NCBI GenBank assembly: GCA_902577075.1
Contig: CACGXV010000004.1
Span: forward strand, 1 to 64,000
Length of the DNA: 64,000 bases
Direction: 5' to 3'
Source: an uncultured Pelagibacteraceae bacterium
Lineage (GTDB): Bacteria > Pseudomonadota > Alphaproteobacteria > Pelagibacterales > Pelagibacteraceae
A program made the translations under genes and the position numbers. Of the stretch, positions 10,280-22,551 are shown piece by piece. The notes under the pieces are model-generated. The model searched no databases. It was not told the origin of the DNA and saw only the letters and a program-made list of their open reading frames with translations. Each line of letters begins with the position of its first letter. The stretch's first letter is position 1.

Positions 10280-13156
10280 TTAAGCTGTTTTTTTAAATTT
10301 ATTATCGAGCAAAGGTTTTAAAAATTTACCTGTATAACTATCTTTAACATTAATAATTTCCTCAGGTTTACCTTCTGCTATAATATTTCCACCTTTCACT
10401 CCACCATCAGGACCCATATCAACAATATAATCAGCTGTTTTTATTACGTCTAAATTGTGTTCAATTACAACAACTGTATTTCCAGTTGCAACAAAAGTAT
10501 GAAGTATTTCTAATAATTTTTTGATGTCATGTTGATGCAATCCTGTAGTCGGTTCGTCCAATATATAAATAGTTCTTCCTGTTGATCTTTTTGATAACTC
10601 TTTTGCTAACTTAATTCTTTGCGCCTCTCCACCAGATAGAGTAGTTGCCTGTTGACCAATTTTTATATAGCCCAATCCAACCTTTTTAAGTGTTAATAAT
10701 TTAGTCTTTATATTTGATATATTCTCAAAGTATTCACAACCTTCATCAACAGTCATATTTAAAACGTCTGCAATGCTTTTATCTTTAAATTTTATCTCTA
10801 ATGTTTCTCTATTGTATCTTGTACCTTTGCATTCATCGCAAGTTATGTATACATCAGGTAAAAAGTGCATCTCGTAAGTTATTACTCCATCTCCCTCACA
10901 GGCTTCACATCGACCTCCTTTGACATTAAACGAAAATCTACCAGGTTTATAACCTCTACTTTTTGCTTCTGGCAAATTAGTAAACCAATCCCTAATCGGT
11001 CCAAAAGCACCGGTGTAAGTTGCAGGATTTGATCTTGGAGTTCTTCCAATTGGTGATTGATCAATATCAATAATTTTGTCTACTAATTCAATTCCTTTAA
11101 AACCTCTAAATGGTTTAGGTATTTTTCTTGATTTATTATTATTTAATGTAAGGTTCAAGGCATTGTAAAGTGTTTGAAGTATTAAAGTAGATTTACCACT
11201 ACCAGATACACCAGTAACACATGTGAAACTTCCTAATGGGATTTTAAGATTCACGTTGTTTAAATTATTTCCACTTGCACCATTAATTTCTAAAAATCTA
11301 CCGTTTTTTGCTAATCTTCTATTACGTGGGATAGGTATATAGCTCTTATTTGATAAGTATCTACCAGTAATACTTTTATCATTATCAAGAATATCTTTGT
11401 ATGAACCTTGTGCAATTACTTCTCCACCTTTATTTCCAGCTTCAGGCCCAAGGTCAATTATATGGTCAGCGTTTTCCATTGTTTCCGTATCATGTTCAAC
11501 CACAATTACTGTATTCCCCAGGTCTCTTAATCTTTTTAATGCATTAATTAACTTTACATTATCTTTTTGGTGCAAACCTATAGAGGGTTCATCAAGAACA
11601 TATAACACACCAGTTAATCCAGATCCTATTTGAGATGCTAATCTAATTCTTTGAGCTTCACCTCCTGACAAAGTTCCAGATTCTCTAGATAATGTTAGGT
11701 AATCAAGTCCAACATTTAACAAAAAGTTTAATCTTTCATTAATTTCTTTAAGTATGTGTTGTGCTATTTTTAATTGCCTTTTATCTAATTTGGTTTCAAG
11801 CGATTTAAACCACTCTTTTGCATCGTAAATTGATTTTTCTGTAACTTCACTAATATTAAGTTCATTAATTTTTACACATAAAGCTTCATCTTTTAATCTG
11901 TGTCCATTACACCTTTCACATTTTGTATCAGATTGATATTGTGAAATTTCTTCTCTTTTCCAATCACTATCAGTTTCTAAAAACCTTCTTTCAAGATTAT
12001 TTACTACTCCCTCAAATGTTTTTTTATGAGAATATTTTTCATATCCATCATCATAAGAAAATTTTATTTCCTCATCGTCTGAGCCAAAAAGAATTACATC
12101 TTTGATTTTTTTTGGTAATTTTGACCATCTATCATTTAATGAAAATCCATAATGTTTTGCTATAGATGCTAAAGTTTGAGCGTAGTATAAAGAAGACGAT
12201 TTTGACCAAGGTTCAATTGCGCCATCTGCAATAGTTTTTTTTTCATCTGGTACTACCAATTTAGGATCTACATTTAATTTTACTCCTATGCCTTCACATT
12301 CTTCGCATGCACCATAAGGACTGTTAAAAGAAAATAGTCTAGGCTCAATCTCTTCAATGGTAAAACCACTTTCTGGACATGCAAATTTCGTTGAAAAAAT
12401 TAAATTTTCAATTTTTCTAAATTTTTTTGGAAGCGTTTCATCCTCATACTCTACAAACATAAGACCATTAGCTAAATTTACAGCTGTTTCTACACTCTCT
12501 GCTAATCTATTACCTAATGATGCATTTAGAACTATCCTATCGACTAAGACAGAGATATCATGTTTAAGTTTTTTATTTAATTCTGGAACCTCATCAATAT
12601 CGTATAATTTATTATCTACTTTAATTTTTCTAAATCCTCTTTTTTTATAACCAAGTATATCTTTTCGATATTCTCCTTTTCTTCCTCTAACAACCGGGGC
12701 ATATAAGTAAATTGTAGATTTTTTAGGAAGAGTTTTTATTTTGTCTACTATTTGACTAATTGTTTGTGAAGTAATTGGCAAACCTGTAAAAGGTGAGTAG
12801 GGTATGCCTGCTCTTGCATAAAGCACTCTCATATAGTCATAAATTTCTGTGACTGTAGCTACAGTAGATCTTGGATTTTTAGAAGTATTTTTTTGCTCAA
12901 TAGAGATAGCTGGACTTAAACCTTCAATTAAATCTACGTTTGGTTTTTTCATTTTATCTAGAAATTGTCTTGCGTATGCAGACAAACTTTCAACATATCT
13001 TCGTTGACCTTCTGCGTAGACTGTATCGAATGCTAATGACGATTTCCCAGACCCAGATAGTCCTGTAATCACGACAAATTTTTCTTTTGGAATCTCGAGA
13101 GTAATATTCTTCAAATTGTGCTCTTTTGCACCCTTAATAACTATCTTTTTAAGCAT
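10280..13156 (-). CDS. uvrA: Excinuclease ABC subunit A
   Basis: '[35 protein letters not shown]', two ABC signatures 'LSGGEAQRI', zinc-finger CxxC motifs. Confidence 0.97.
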   Translation of the reverse strand: MLKKIVIKGAKEHNLKNITLEIPKEKFVVITGLSGSGKSSLAFDTVYAEGQRRYVESLSAYARQFLDKMKKPNVDLIEGLSPAISIEQKNTSKNPRSTVATVTEIYDYMRVLYARAGIPYSPFTGLPITSQTISQIVDKIKTLPKKSTIYLYAPVVRGRKGEYRKDILGYKKRGFRKIKVDNKLYDIDEVPELNKKLKHDISVLVDRIVLNASLGNRLAESVETAVNLANGLMFVEYEDETLPKKFRKIENLIFSTKFACPESGFTIEEIEPRLFSFNSPYGACEECEGIGVKLNVDPKLVVPDEKKTIADGAIEPWSKSSSLYYAQTLASIAKHYGFSLNDRWSKLPKKIKDVILFGSDDEEIKFSYDDGYEKYSHKKTFEGVVNNLERRFLETDSDWKREEISQYQSDTKCERCNGHRLKDEALCVKINELNISEVTEKSIYDAKEWFKSLETKLDKRQLKIAQHILKEINERLNFLLNVGLDYLTLSRESGTLSGGEAQRIRLASQIGSGLTGVLYVLDEPSIGLHQKDNVKLINALKRLRDLGNTVIVVEHDTETMENADHIIDLGPEAGNKGGEVIAQGSYKDILDNDKSITGRYLSNKSYIPIPRNRRLAKNGRFLEINGASGNNLNNVNLKIPLGSFTCVTGVSGSGKSTLILQTLYNALNLTLNNNKSRKIPKPFRGFKGIELVDKIIDIDQSPIGRTPRSNPATYTGAFGPIRDWFTNLPEAKSRGYKPGRFSFNVKGGRCEACEGDGVITYEMHFLPDVYITCDECKGTRYNRETLEIKFKDKSIADVLNMTVDEGCEYFENISNIKTKLLTLKKVGLGYIKIGQQATTLSGGEAQRIKLAKELSKRSTGRTIYILDEPTTGLHQHDIKKLLEILHTFVATGNTVVVIEHNLDVIKTADYIVDMGPDGGVKGGNIIAEGKPEEIINVKDSYTGKFLKPLLDNKFKKTA

Positions 13157-13236
13157 AATTTTTGTTGCTTTAATTTAATAAAATTAATATTCAAGTTAAT
13201 AAGTGTTATAATAAACATTCTAAATATTAAAATATT

Positions 13237-13686
13237 ATGGCTGGTAGTTTAAATAAAGTATTATTAATTGGTCGTTTAGGCGCAGATCCAGAAGTTAAAC
13301 AAATGGTTAATGGCAAAAGTGTAGCCAGACTAAGTTTAGCAACAAGTCAATCCTGGAAAGATAAAAACACAGGGGAAAAAAAAGAGAAAACTGAATGGCA
13401 TAGAATCGTTGTTTTTAACGAAGGTTTAGTAAATGTTGTTCAACAGTATTTAAAAAAAGGAGCACAAGTGTACGTTGAGGGGCAACTTTCCACAAGAAAA
13501 TGGAAAGATGAGCAAAGTGGACAAGATAAGTATTCAACTGAAATCCTCATACAAGGTTACAACTCATCTTTAACAATGTTAGGAGGTGGTAATCAAAATA
13601 ATATTGGATCACAAGATAACAAAAATAATTTTGATGACAGTCCAGCTCCTAATCAAAATGATTTAGATGATGATATTCCATTTTAA
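13237..13686 (+). CDS. ssb: Single-stranded DNA-binding protein
   Basis: '[16 protein letters not shown]', 'TEWHRIVVF', acidic C-terminal 'DDDIPF'. Confidence 0.96.
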   Translation: MAGSLNKVLLIGRLGADPEVKQMVNGKSVARLSLATSQSWKDKNTGEKKEKTEWHRIVVFNEGLVNVVQQYLKKGAQVYVEGQLSTRKWKDEQSGQDKYSTEILIQGYNSSLTMLGGGNQNNIGSQDNKNNFDDSPAPNQNDLDDDIPF

Positions 13687-13691
13687 TTAGT

Positions 13692-16274
13692 ATGGAAAAA
13701 AACGAAATCTCAAAAGTAAATAATAATATTAAACCAATCTCTCTGTACGATGAGATGAGCTCATCTTACCTCTCTTACGCAATGAGTGTAATAGTTAGCA
13801 GGGCATTACCCGATATAAGAGATGGTTTAAAGCCAGTTCATAGAAGAATTATATATGCAATGCACAAAGGTGGTTTTGACTGGTCTAAACAATTTAGAAA
13901 GTCAGCAAGAATTGTTGGAGATGTTATAGGTAAATATCATCCACATGGAGACCAAGCTGTTTACGATGCTTTAGTTAGAATGGTTCAAGAGTTTTCAATG
14001 AGCGTTCCATTAGTAGATGGGCAAGGAAACTTCGGCTCAATTGATGGAGATCCACCAGCAGCCATGAGATATACAGAGACAAAATTAGCAAAAGTTTCTC
14101 AGTTTTTAATTGATGATATTGAAAAAAATACTGTTTCATTCAAAAGTAATTATGACGAAACCGAGCAAGAACCAACAGTTTTGCCTGCACAATATCCAAA
14201 TCTTTTAGTAAATGGTGCAGGAGGAATTGCAGTTGGGATGGCAACAAGTATACCACCACATAATTTAGGAGAAGTTGTTGATGCAACGCTAGCATTAATC
14301 AAAAACAAAGACATTAAAATAAATGAATTAATGAAACATGTACCAGGGCCAGATTTTCCAACAGGAGGTGTAATAATTGGTAAAGATATTATTAAACAAG
14401 GATACAAAACAGGAAGAGGCTCATTTAAAATACGAGGAGAAATATCTGTTGAAAATTTGAAAAATGGTAAAGACAGGCTAGTTATTTCATCGATCCCATA
14501 TCAAATTAATAAAGCAAATTTAAATGAGAGAATTGCAGAATTAGTAAGAGATAAAAAAATAGAGGGCATAAGTGATATTAGAGATGAGTCAAATAGCGAA
14601 GGTATAAGAGTATCTATTGATCTAAGAAGAAATGTTGAACCAGAGACAGTAAAAAGACAACTTTACAAATACACTTCAATAGAGTCTTCATTTGGTTTTA
14701 ATTCTTTAGCAATAGTAGATCAAAAACCAAAAACATGTACTCTTAAAGATTTTTTAGAAAACTTTTTAAAATTTAGAGAAGATGTAGTTATAAAAAGAAC
14801 TAAATTTGATCTTCAAAAAGCAGAAGAAAGAGTTCATATTTTATTAGGATTGTCAGTAAGTGTAGAGAATATTGATAAAGTGATAAAAATAATTAGATCT
14901 TCGAAAAATCCAGAAGAAGCAAAAAATACTCTTTTAAAAACCTCCTGGAAAATAAATAAAGCTTCAAAGCTTATTAAACTTGTTGACACTAAAAACTATA
15001 AAGGAAAATACATTCTTTCAATTAATCAAGTAATTTCAATATTAGAGTTAAGATTACAAAAATTAACTGCTATTGGAATTAATGAAATTGAAGTTGAAAT
15101 AAAAAAATTAGCTCAGGAAATTTCTAATTATAAAAAAATTATAAATTCAAAAAATGAGTTATTGAAGGTAATTAGTAATGATCTTCAAACAATAAAAGAC
15201 AAATTTTCATATCCAAGAAGGACAAAAATTATTGATGCAGTTTTAAATTATGACATAGAGGAAACAATTCAAAAGGAGTCTGTAATAATAACAATAACCT
15301 TACAGGGATATATAAAAAGAGGCGCTTTAAGTGGAGTTAAACAACAAAAAAGAGGCGGAAAAGGGAAGACTGGTATTAAAACAAGAGAAGAAGACTCAGT
15401 AGTTCAAACTTTGTCCGTTGATACTCATACATCTCTCTTATTTTTTTCAACAGAGGGACTAGCTTATAAAGTTAAAGCATGGAAAATTCCTGAAGGATCT
15501 GCTTCCTCAAAAGGAAAATCACTTTTTAATATTTTACCACTGAAAAACCATCAATCTATTAGTTCTATTATGCCTTTCCCAGACGAAGGTATAGATAAAA
15601 AAAATATGCATATAATTTTTGCAACAAGCAAGGGGAAGATAAGAAAAAATAATTTAGATGATTTTACTTCCATAAATGCATCAGGAAAAATTGCAATGAA
15701 ATTAGATTCTGATGACAAAATTATTGGGGTAAAAATATGCACAGACAATCAAGATATTATGCTAAATACAAAATTTGGAAAATGCATAAGGTTTGAGTCA
15801 AAAAAACTAAGAGTATTTAAAGGAAGGTCCTCAAAAGGAATACGAGGCATCAACCTTGCAGAAAAAGATACAATAGTTTCATTATCAATAATAGATAATG
15901 ATGATATTAAAAAAAGTAAAAGCAAAACTAAAGATGAAAAATCTGAGTTTAAAGCAAAAGAAAAATTTATTTTATCAATTACAGAAAATGGTTACGGTAA
16001 AAGAACATCACATTATGACTTTAGAGTTATAAATCGTGGTGGCAAAGGTATAATAGGCATTGTTAACTCACCTAGAAACGGAAACGTCTCATCATCTTTC
16101 CCAGTCTTTGAAGGGGATCAAATTTTAATTTCCACGAATAAAGGAAGAGTTATAAGAACCGCAGTTAAAGAAATAAGAATTGCTGGTAGAAATACCCAAG
16201 GTGTAAGAATCATTAAATTAACAGGCGATGAAAAGGTTGTTTCCGCAATTAAATTAGATGATAATTTGGTTTAA
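13692..16274 (+). CDS. gyrA: DNA gyrase subunit A
   Basis: '[29 protein letters not shown]', '[33 protein letters not shown]'; GyrA-box-like 'QQKRGGKGK'. Confidence 0.96.
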   Translation: MEKNEISKVNNNIKPISLYDEMSSSYLSYAMSVIVSRALPDIRDGLKPVHRRIIYAMHKGGFDWSKQFRKSARIVGDVIGKYHPHGDQAVYDALVRMVQEFSMSVPLVDGQGNFGSIDGDPPAAMRYTETKLAKVSQFLIDDIEKNTVSFKSNYDETEQEPTVLPAQYPNLLVNGAGGIAVGMATSIPPHNLGEVVDATLALIKNKDIKINELMKHVPGPDFPTGGVIIGKDIIKQGYKTGRGSFKIRGEISVENLKNGKDRLVISSIPYQINKANLNERIAELVRDKKIEGISDIRDESNSEGIRVSIDLRRNVEPETVKRQLYKYTSIESSFGFNSLAIVDQKPKTCTLKDFLENFLKFREDVVIKRTKFDLQKAEERVHILLGLSVSVENIDKVIKIIRSSKNPEEAKNTLLKTSWKINKASKLIKLVDTKNYKGKYILSINQVISILELRLQKLTAIGINEIEVEIKKLAQEISNYKKIINSKNELLKVISNDLQTIKDKFSYPRRTKIIDAVLNYDIEETIQKESVIITITLQGYIKRGALSGVKQQKRGGKGKTGIKTREEDSVVQTLSVDTHTSLLFFSTEGLAYKVKAWKIPEGSASSKGKSLFNILPLKNHQSISSIMPFPDEGIDKKNMHIIFATSKGKIRKNNLDDFTSINASGKIAMKLDSDDKIIGVKICTDNQDIMLNTKFGKCIRFESKKLRVFKGRSSKGIRGINLAEKDTIVSLSIIDNDDIKKSKSKTKDEKSEFKAKEKFILSITENGYGKRTSHYDFRVINRGGKGIIGIVNSPRNGNVSSSFPVFEGDQILISTNKGRVIRTAVKEIRIAGRNTQGVRIIKLTGDEKVVSAIKLDDNLV

Positions 16275-16768
16275 TGAAAAATATTGCCATATACCCAGGA
16301 ACATTTGATCCCATTACTAATGGACATATTGACGTAATTAAAAAAGCTTTAAAACTAGCAGATAAGATTATTGTAGGTATTTCTAATGGAAATCAAAAAA
16401 ATTTTTTATTTCCAATAGATGAAAGATATAAAATTGTATCAAGAGCTTTATATAATGATCTAAAGTTTCCAAAAAACAAAATACAAGTTGTGAAATTTAA
16501 CTCTTTAACGACCGAATTATGTAAAAAATATAAATCAAACCTAATATTAAGAGGTTTAAGGGCAGTATCTGATTTTGAATATGAATTTCAGCTTGCTGGA
16601 ATGAATAGAAAATTGAATAATAAAGTTGAAACAGTTTTTCTTATGTCAGATGTTGAAAATCAAATCATTTCCTCTCGTTTTGTTAAAGAAATTGCTATTC
16701 ATAAAGGTGATTTAAGAAAATTTACAACTAAAAGTACAATAAAATCTTTGAAGAAAATCTATGCTTAA
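16274..16768 (+). CDS. coaD: Phosphopantetheine adenylyltransferase
   Basis: 'AIYPGTFDPITNGHIDVI', 'LILRGLRAVSDFEYE', 'ISSRFVKEIA'. Confidence 0.95.
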   Translation: MKNIAIYPGTFDPITNGHIDVIKKALKLADKIIVGISNGNQKNFLFPIDERYKIVSRALYNDLKFPKNKIQVVKFNSLTTELCKKYKSNLILRGLRAVSDFEYEFQLAGMNRKLNNKVETVFLMSDVENQIISSRFVKEIAIHKGDLRKFTTKSTIKSLKKIYA

Positions 16769-17318
16769 AAAAACAATTATTTTAATTGTATCGATTTTAT
16801 TATTAACAACAGCTTTAAAAGCAAAGGAGAATATTATGATACTTAAGTTAAAAGATGGAGATGTAAAAATAAAATTATTTCCAGATGTAGCACCAAACCA
16901 TGTAAAAAGAATAACTGAGTTGGCAGATAGTGGAAAATATGATGGAGTAGTTTTTCATAGAGTAATAGATGGTTTCATGGCTCAAACTGGAGATGTTCAA
17001 TTCGGAAACTCATCATCTGATAATTTTGATTTAAGCAGAGCAGGTATGGGTGGATCTGATTTACCTGACCTTAAAGAAGAATTTAATGATTTGCCACATG
17101 AGAGAGGTACTTTGTCTATGGCGAGATCTTCAAATCCAAATAGTGCAAATAGTCAATTTTTTATTTGCTTTGGTCCAACACCGCACTTAGATAGACAATA
17201 TACTGTATTTGGTAAAGTTTTAGAAGGAATGGAGTTTGTAGATATGATTACAAAAGGAGACGGACCAAATGGATCTGTCTCTAATCCAGATAAAATAATT
17301 AGTTTTAAATCTGAGTAG
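16761..17318 (+). CDS. Peptidyl-prolyl cis-trans isomerase, cyclophilin type
   Basis: 'FHRVIDGFMAQTGD', 'LSMARSSNPNSANSQFFIC', N-terminal signal peptide. Confidence 0.93.
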   Translation: MLKKTIILIVSILLLTTALKAKENIMILKLKDGDVKIKLFPDVAPNHVKRITELADSGKYDGVVFHRVIDGFMAQTGDVQFGNSSSDNFDLSRAGMGGSDLPDLKEEFNDLPHERGTLSMARSSNPNSANSQFFICFGPTPHLDRQYTVFGKVLEGMEFVDMITKGDGPNGSVSNPDKIISFKSE

Positions 17319-17328
17319 ATTTTAATGA

Positions 17329-18447
17329 ATGGAAGACATAAAAAAGAATTTTTCTTTTAGCGTAAAACATCAAAATAAAAATTATCGAGTTGGATTAATT
17401 CAAACACATCGTGGAGAAATAGATACACCCGCTTTTATGCCTGTAGGAACTCAGGCTACTGTAAAAGGTGTTTTTATTGATGATATTATAAAAACTGGTA
17501 GTCAAATTATTCTTTCAAATACATACCACTTAATGATTAGACCCGGTACTGAAAGAATTGAGGTTGTTGGCGGTCTCCACAAATTTATGAATTGTAAACT
17601 TCCAATCTTAACAGATTCAGGAGGCTATCAAGTTATGTCCTTATCTAAATTTAACAAAATCGATAGAGATAAAGGAGCAATTTTTCAATCTCATATAGAC
17701 GGAAAAACTTTCATTTTAAGTCCTGAGGAAAGTATTAAAATTCAAAAAAAACTTAATTCAGATATTGTTATGGTGATGGATGAGTGTCCAAAAAATACCA
17801 AAGATTACAAAAAAATTAAAACCTCTATGGAATTGTCTACAGAATGGGCAAAAAGATCTAAGGATGAATTTGGAAATAATCCGCATAAAGCATTGTTTGG
17901 TATTGTTCAAGGAGGTTTGTTTAATGATCTTAGAATTGAATCTTTAAAAAAATTAATTAACATACAATTTGACGGATACGCAATTGGAGGTTTAGCTGTT
18001 GGAGAAACTCAAAAGGAAATGTTTGATGTTTTAGATGGTATTAAAGACTATTTACCAGAAGATAAACCTAGATATTTAATGGGTGTAGGAACACCATCGG
18101 ATATATTGGGAGCAGTTAAAAGAGGTATTGATATGTTTGATTGTGTTTTGCCAACAAGATCAGGAAGAACAGGATTGGCTTTCACATGGAATGGAAGAAT
18201 TCAAATAAGGAACTCTGAAAATAAATTAGATAATACACCCCTAGATAGTAATGTCACAAAATTTGATTTAAATAAATATTCAAAGAATTATTTAAATCAT
18301 CTTCACAACACCAATGAAATGTTGGCTTCAATGATATTAACGTTAAATAATATTAATTTTTATCAGGAACTAATGTATGAAATCAGGAAAAATATTAAAC
18401 AAGGAACTTTTGAGGAATTTCACGATAAGTACATTAATATTTTGTAA
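17329..18447 (+). CDS. tgt: Queuine tRNA-ribosyltransferase
   Basis: 'TPAFMPVGTQATVKG', 'LTDSGGYQVMSL', 'MGVGTPSDILGAVKRGIDMFDCVLPTRSGR'. The usual C-terminal zinc-binding cysteines are not evident. Confidence 0.93.
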   Translation: MEDIKKNFSFSVKHQNKNYRVGLIQTHRGEIDTPAFMPVGTQATVKGVFIDDIIKTGSQIILSNTYHLMIRPGTERIEVVGGLHKFMNCKLPILTDSGGYQVMSLSKFNKIDRDKGAIFQSHIDGKTFILSPEESIKIQKKLNSDIVMVMDECPKNTKDYKKIKTSMELSTEWAKRSKDEFGNNPHKALFGIVQGGLFNDLRIESLKKLINIQFDGYAIGGLAVGETQKEMFDVLDGIKDYLPEDKPRYLMGVGTPSDILGAVKRGIDMFDCVLPTRSGRTGLAFTWNGRIQIRNSENKLDNTPLDSNVTKFDLNKYSKNYLNHLHNTNEMLASMILTLNNINFYQELMYEIRKNIKQGTFEEFHDKYINIL

Positions 18448-18496
18448 ATTTTTACCATTGCCAAATAAAAAAAAATCAATATAAGAATTTCGTGTT

Positions 18497-18572
<76 letters not shown>

Positions 18573-18576
18573 TATT

Positions 18577-19398
18577 TTATGAAATTGGTGGGTATTCCAA
18601 TATAACCTTATTCATCCATGTATTTATTTGTTCAATTCTTCTATCATTAGATGGATGAGTACTCATGAATTCAGGTGGCTCTTTTCCTTTATTCGCCTTT
18701 TTCATACGTTCCCATATTTTTGGAGTTTCTCTTATGTCATATCCTGATAGTGATGAAAAAATTAAACCAAGGTAATCTGCTTCACTTTCTTGTTTTCTAG
18801 TAAATGGATTCATTATTCCAATTTGAGATAGCAATCCCACAGTATTCATACCAGTAGTTCTGTTAACTTGTGATAATTTTCCACCAGTTGCTATATCTAT
18901 TATACCAGTTGTAGTATTTAGCAAAACCGTTCTACTTGCTCTTTCAACAGAATGTTTTGCTACTGCATGAGCAATTTCATGTCCCATTACAGCGGCAAGA
19001 CCATCATCATTTTTTGTAATATCTAACATTCCTGTATAAACTGCAATTTTACCACCAGGCATACACCAAGCATTCTTTATTTTTTTATTATCAATTAAAA
19101 TATATTCCCAAGAAAAATTGACTGTTGGATCATCCATATTATTTTTATAAAAATATTCAGAAATAGAGTTTTCGATTTTGGAACCAATTTGAATAATTTT
19201 GTCTAAACTGTCTTTATCATCACTTAATTTTGCTTTTTTTTTAACTTGTTCATACAACTGAGCGGCTTGAGCATTTAGCTTTGATTCTGGAATTAACTTT
19301 AATTGTTTTCTTTCAGTTATTGGTGCTGAAGTGCAAGCATGCAAACCTGCAGAAAGACAGCCACATCCCATCAAATATATAAAATTTCTTCTATTCAC
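18577..19398 (-). CDS. M48-family metalloprotease lipoprotein with twin-arginine-like signal
   Basis: 'AAVMGHEIAHAVAKHSVERAS' HExxH motif, 'KQESEADYLGL', N-terminus 'MNRRNFIYLMGCGCLSAGLHAC'. Confidence 0.85.
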   Translation of the reverse strand: MNRRNFIYLMGCGCLSAGLHACTSAPITERKQLKLIPESKLNAQAAQLYEQVKKKAKLSDDKDSLDKIIQIGSKIENSISEYFYKNNMDDPTVNFSWEYILIDNKKIKNAWCMPGGKIAVYTGMLDITKNDDGLAAVMGHEIAHAVAKHSVERASRTVLLNTTTGIIDIATGGKLSQVNRTTGMNTVGLLSQIGIMNPFTRKQESEADYLGLIFSSLSGYDIRETPKIWERMKKANKGKEPPEFMSTHPSNDRRIEQINTWMNKVILEYPPIS

Positions 19399-19445
19399 TT
19401 TTCTTATTATTTATATTACATGTATTTTATAATCAATTAATAGAT

Positions 19446-20069
19446 ATGTCTAAATTTAAAAGAAAAAAAATTTCCTTTATTGCAAGATTAAGAAATTATT
19501 TCATTACCGGTATAGTAGTTTTAGTTCCTATTGGAATTACTCTTTATCTTACAACTTTTTTTATTTCTATATCTTCGAAACTAATTCCTCAAGGCATAAA
19601 CCCAAATAGCTATCTACCATATGCGATTCCTGGTTTAGAAATTCTTCTATCAGTAATATTTATTACTCTTGTTGGTGGTTTATCCCTTTCATTTATTGGT
19701 AAAAAATTTCTACAGTTGTTTAATGATCTTTTAAAAAAAATTCCAATACTAAGAACAATATACTCAGCAATTGGACAGATGACAGAAACATTTGCACCAA
19801 AAAAAGGTTCAAAAAAAAGTGTTGTGCTTATTCAATATCCTAGAAAAGGAACTTGGGCTGTGGGTTTTGCCACCAAAGAAAATAAAGGAGAGATTTCCAA
19901 AAAAACCAATACAGATTTAGTAAATGTTTTTGTTCCAACTACACCAAACCCAACAAGTGGTTTTCTATTAATGTTTCCAAAAAGCGAAATCGTTTATTTG
20001 GATATGACATTTGAAGAAGCTTCTAAATTTATTGTTTCTGCAGGAACCTCAGACTCTAAAACTAAATAG
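19446..20069 (+). CDS. DUF502-family membrane protein
   Basis: 'LRNYFITGIVVLVPIGITLYLT', 'KIPILRTIYSAIGQM', 'VFVPTTPNPTSGFLLMFPKSEIVYLDMTFEEASKFIVSAG'. Confidence 0.85.
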   Translation: MSKFKRKKISFIARLRNYFITGIVVLVPIGITLYLTTFFISISSKLIPQGINPNSYLPYAIPGLEILLSVIFITLVGGLSLSFIGKKFLQLFNDLLKKIPILRTIYSAIGQMTETFAPKKGSKKSVVLIQYPRKGTWAVGFATKENKGEISKKTNTDLVNVFVPTTPNPTSGFLLMFPKSEIVYLDMTFEEASKFIVSAGTSDSKTK

Positions 20070-22104
20070 CATCGTTGATAACTGCGACCTTATCATAAAG
20101 TTTCAACAGCTTATTGTATCTAACTATTTCAATATTATTTTTTTCAATTTTTTTAATATGTGTTTCAGCTAAATCAAATAAATCTTTATGTTGAAGTGGA
20201 TCTGCTAAATTATACTTTTTAAGCCCACTTTGCTTGAAACCTAAAATATCTCCATAACCACGAATTTTTAAATCTTCCTCAGCTATTTTGAAACCATCAT
20301 TTGTATTTTTAAGTATCGTTATTCTTTTACGTGCGTTTTCACTTAAGCCTGCTTTAAATAAAAGAATACATGCAGCTTCTCTTTCACCTCTTCCAACTCT
20401 ACCTCTTAATTGATGTAATTGTGAAAGACCATATTTATTCGAATTTTCAATTACTATGACATTAGCATTTGGAAAATCAATTCCAACTTCAATTACAGTT
20501 GTTGAAACTAAAATATCAATCTTTTTTTCTTTAAATTTTTTTAAAACATCTTCTCTGTCTTCTTTGCACATTGATCCATGAATAATATCTACATTATAAT
20601 TTAAAATTCTGCTTAAATATTTATATTTTTCAATAGCTGATTGATGGTCAATTTTTTGTGATTCTTTAATAAGTGGACATACCCAAAATATTTGATTTTT
20701 TTTAAGTATTTCTTTTTTAATAAATTTAATTACATCATCAATTTTAGTTTCATTTTTACTATAAGTTTTAATTGGTTTTCTATTTTTGGGTTTTGATTTG
20801 ATTAATGAAATATCCATGTCTCCGTATATTGTCATCATCATTGTTCTTGGAATTGGCGTTGCAGACATTACTAAAACATCGCAATTATCACCACCTTTGT
20901 CAGACAATTTTTTTCGTTGATTAACCCCAAATTTGTGTTGTTCATCAATAATGATTAATCCAAGATTATTATAAGTTATTTTATTTTGAAAAAGAGCATG
21001 CGTTCCAATTAAAATATTAATTTTTTTGCAAAGTAGATCATTTAAAATTTTTTTTCTTTGGATATATTCAGTTTTTCCAGTTAGTATTTGTGGTTTACAA
21101 TATTTTTTGAAATTATTTATTATATATTTATAATGTTGGTTTGCTAAAATTTCCGTTGGAGCCATTATGGCAACCTGATAACCTGCTTTCACTGCGTTTA
21201 AAGCGGCAATAACAGAAACTATTGTTTTACCTGAACCTACATCACCTTGCAATAATCTAAACATTTTTTGTTTTGATTTCATATCTTTGTTAATATTTTC
21301 TAATGCTTTTGTTTGATCTTTTGTTAGATTGAATTCCAAATTATTTATTATTTTAATTTGATGTTTTAAATTAAAAACTTTGTTTTTCTTTTTAATTTTT
21401 TTTATTTTGTTTCTGATATCTGAAGAAATTAAAAAATTCGCGAAAATTTCATCATATACAAGTCTTTTAAAGTATTTTGTATCTCTAATTTTTTTTATAT
21501 CTTCTTTATGAATTTTAATAATAGATTCTTTCCAAGACACATGATCAAATGACTTGGATATTTCTTTTGGATACCACTCGGTTAAATCTGGTAAATTTTG
21601 AAAAACATTGTTTATAATTTCATTATATTTTGTTAAAGTTAATCCCTCAGAAAGGCTATATTTACTATCATCTTTAATTACATTTGTGTTATTTAAATTT
21701 TTAAGAGTTGGATTTACAAATTGAAATTTGTTTTTAAAAATAGTTGCTTTTCCGTTTATAATGACATTTTCGTTTAAAGGTAATATTTTTCTAATATATC
21801 CTTCATAACTATTAAAAAAAATACAATCTATTTTTATACCATTTTTTTCACATACAACCCTATTAGGTAGATTTCTAATACGTGGAAAATTATATTTTAT
21901 TGGTTTTACTTTTATATTGTAATTTTTTCCAATTTGTAGGTCTTCTATTTCTGTATCTTCTGCAGTTTCAATTTTTGAAATAGGTAGATGCCACAAGAGA
22001 TCAAATATAGTAAATATTTTTTTTTTGTTGAATGAACTAAGTGTTTTTTTCCCTACACCCTTAATTCTATCTATTGTTGACAATAAATATTCAAAATCAG
22101 CCAT
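20062..22104 (-). CDS. recG: ATP-dependent DNA helicase RecG
   Basis: 'RLLQGDVGSGKTIVS', 'IIIDEQHKFGVNQRKKL', 'MSATPIPRTM', 'QLHQLRGRVGRGE'. Start more likely at MADFEYLL. Confidence 0.94.
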   Translation of the reverse strand: MADFEYLLSTIDRIKGVGKKTLSSFNKKKIFTIFDLLWHLPISKIETAEDTEIEDLQIGKNYNIKVKPIKYNFPRIRNLPNRVVCEKNGIKIDCIFFNSYEGYIRKILPLNENVIINGKATIFKNKFQFVNPTLKNLNNTNVIKDDSKYSLSEGLTLTKYNEIINNVFQNLPDLTEWYPKEISKSFDHVSWKESIIKIHKEDIKKIRDTKYFKRLVYDEIFANFLISSDIRNKIKKIKKKNKVFNLKHQIKIINNLEFNLTKDQTKALENINKDMKSKQKMFRLLQGDVGSGKTIVSVIAALNAVKAGYQVAIMAPTEILANQHYKYIINNFKKYCKPQILTGKTEYIQRKKILNDLLCKKINILIGTHALFQNKITYNNLGLIIIDEQHKFGVNQRKKLSDKGGDNCDVLVMSATPIPRTMMMTIYGDMDISLIKSKPKNRKPIKTYSKNETKIDDVIKFIKKEILKKNQIFWVCPLIKESQKIDHQSAIEKYKYLSRILNYNVDIIHGSMCKEDREDVLKKFKEKKIDILVSTTVIEVGIDFPNANVIVIENSNKYGLSQLHQLRGRVGRGEREAACILLFKAGLSENARKRITILKNTNDGFKIAEEDLKIRGYGDILGFKQSGLKKYNLADPLQHKDLFDLAETHIKKIEKNNIEIVRYNKLLKLYDKVAVINDAI

Positions 22105-22130
22105 TAAATATATATATATGTTTATAAGAA

Positions 22131-22376
22131 ATGAATTCAAACAAACAAAATTTAATTAATAAGATCCTTTATAGATCACAATATAGAGGTACTAAAGAAA
22201 TGGATATTTTTGTTAGTCGTTTCGTTAAATCCATTATTGATTCTTTATCTTTTGATGATTTGAAAGATTTGGATTTGCTGATCAATATGAATGATGAAGA
22301 TATTTTAAAAATTTCAAAAAATGAGTTAAGTTTTAAAAACAACAAAATTTTTAAACTTTTAATTGATTTTAAATAA
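22131..22376 (+). CDS. FAD assembly factor SdhE-like (DUF339) protein
   Basis: 81 aa; 'NKILYRSQYRGTKEMDIFVSRFVKS' matches the RGxxE SdhE pattern. Confidence 0.75.
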   Translation: MNSNKQNLINKILYRSQYRGTKEMDIFVSRFVKSIIDSLSFDDLKDLDLLINMNDEDILKISKNELSFKNNKIFKLLIDFK

Positions 22377-22377
22377 G

Positions 22378-22467
22378 TGGCGGAGAGACTGGGATTCGAA
22401 CCCAGGAAAGAGTTGCCCCTTTGTCGGTTTTCAAGACCGATGCTTTCAACCGCTCAGCCATCTCTCC
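22378..22467 (-). tRNA. tRNA-Ser (anticodon TGA), long variable arm, CCA encoded
   Basis: Reverse complement GGAGAGATGGCTGAGCGGTTGAAAG..CGGTCTTGAAAACCG..GGGTTCGAATCCCAGTCTCTCCGCCA. Confidence 0.95.
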
Positions 22468-22551
22468 GTGAGCAAGGTTTTATTATTATTAATATATATT
22501 TCAACAATAAAATGTCTTAAGTAGTAAGTCAAAATATTCAAATAATTATAA

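Noticed and set aside
22102-22125. TATATATATA tract upstream of recG
   Set aside because: Short AT dinucleotide run, expected in this base composition.
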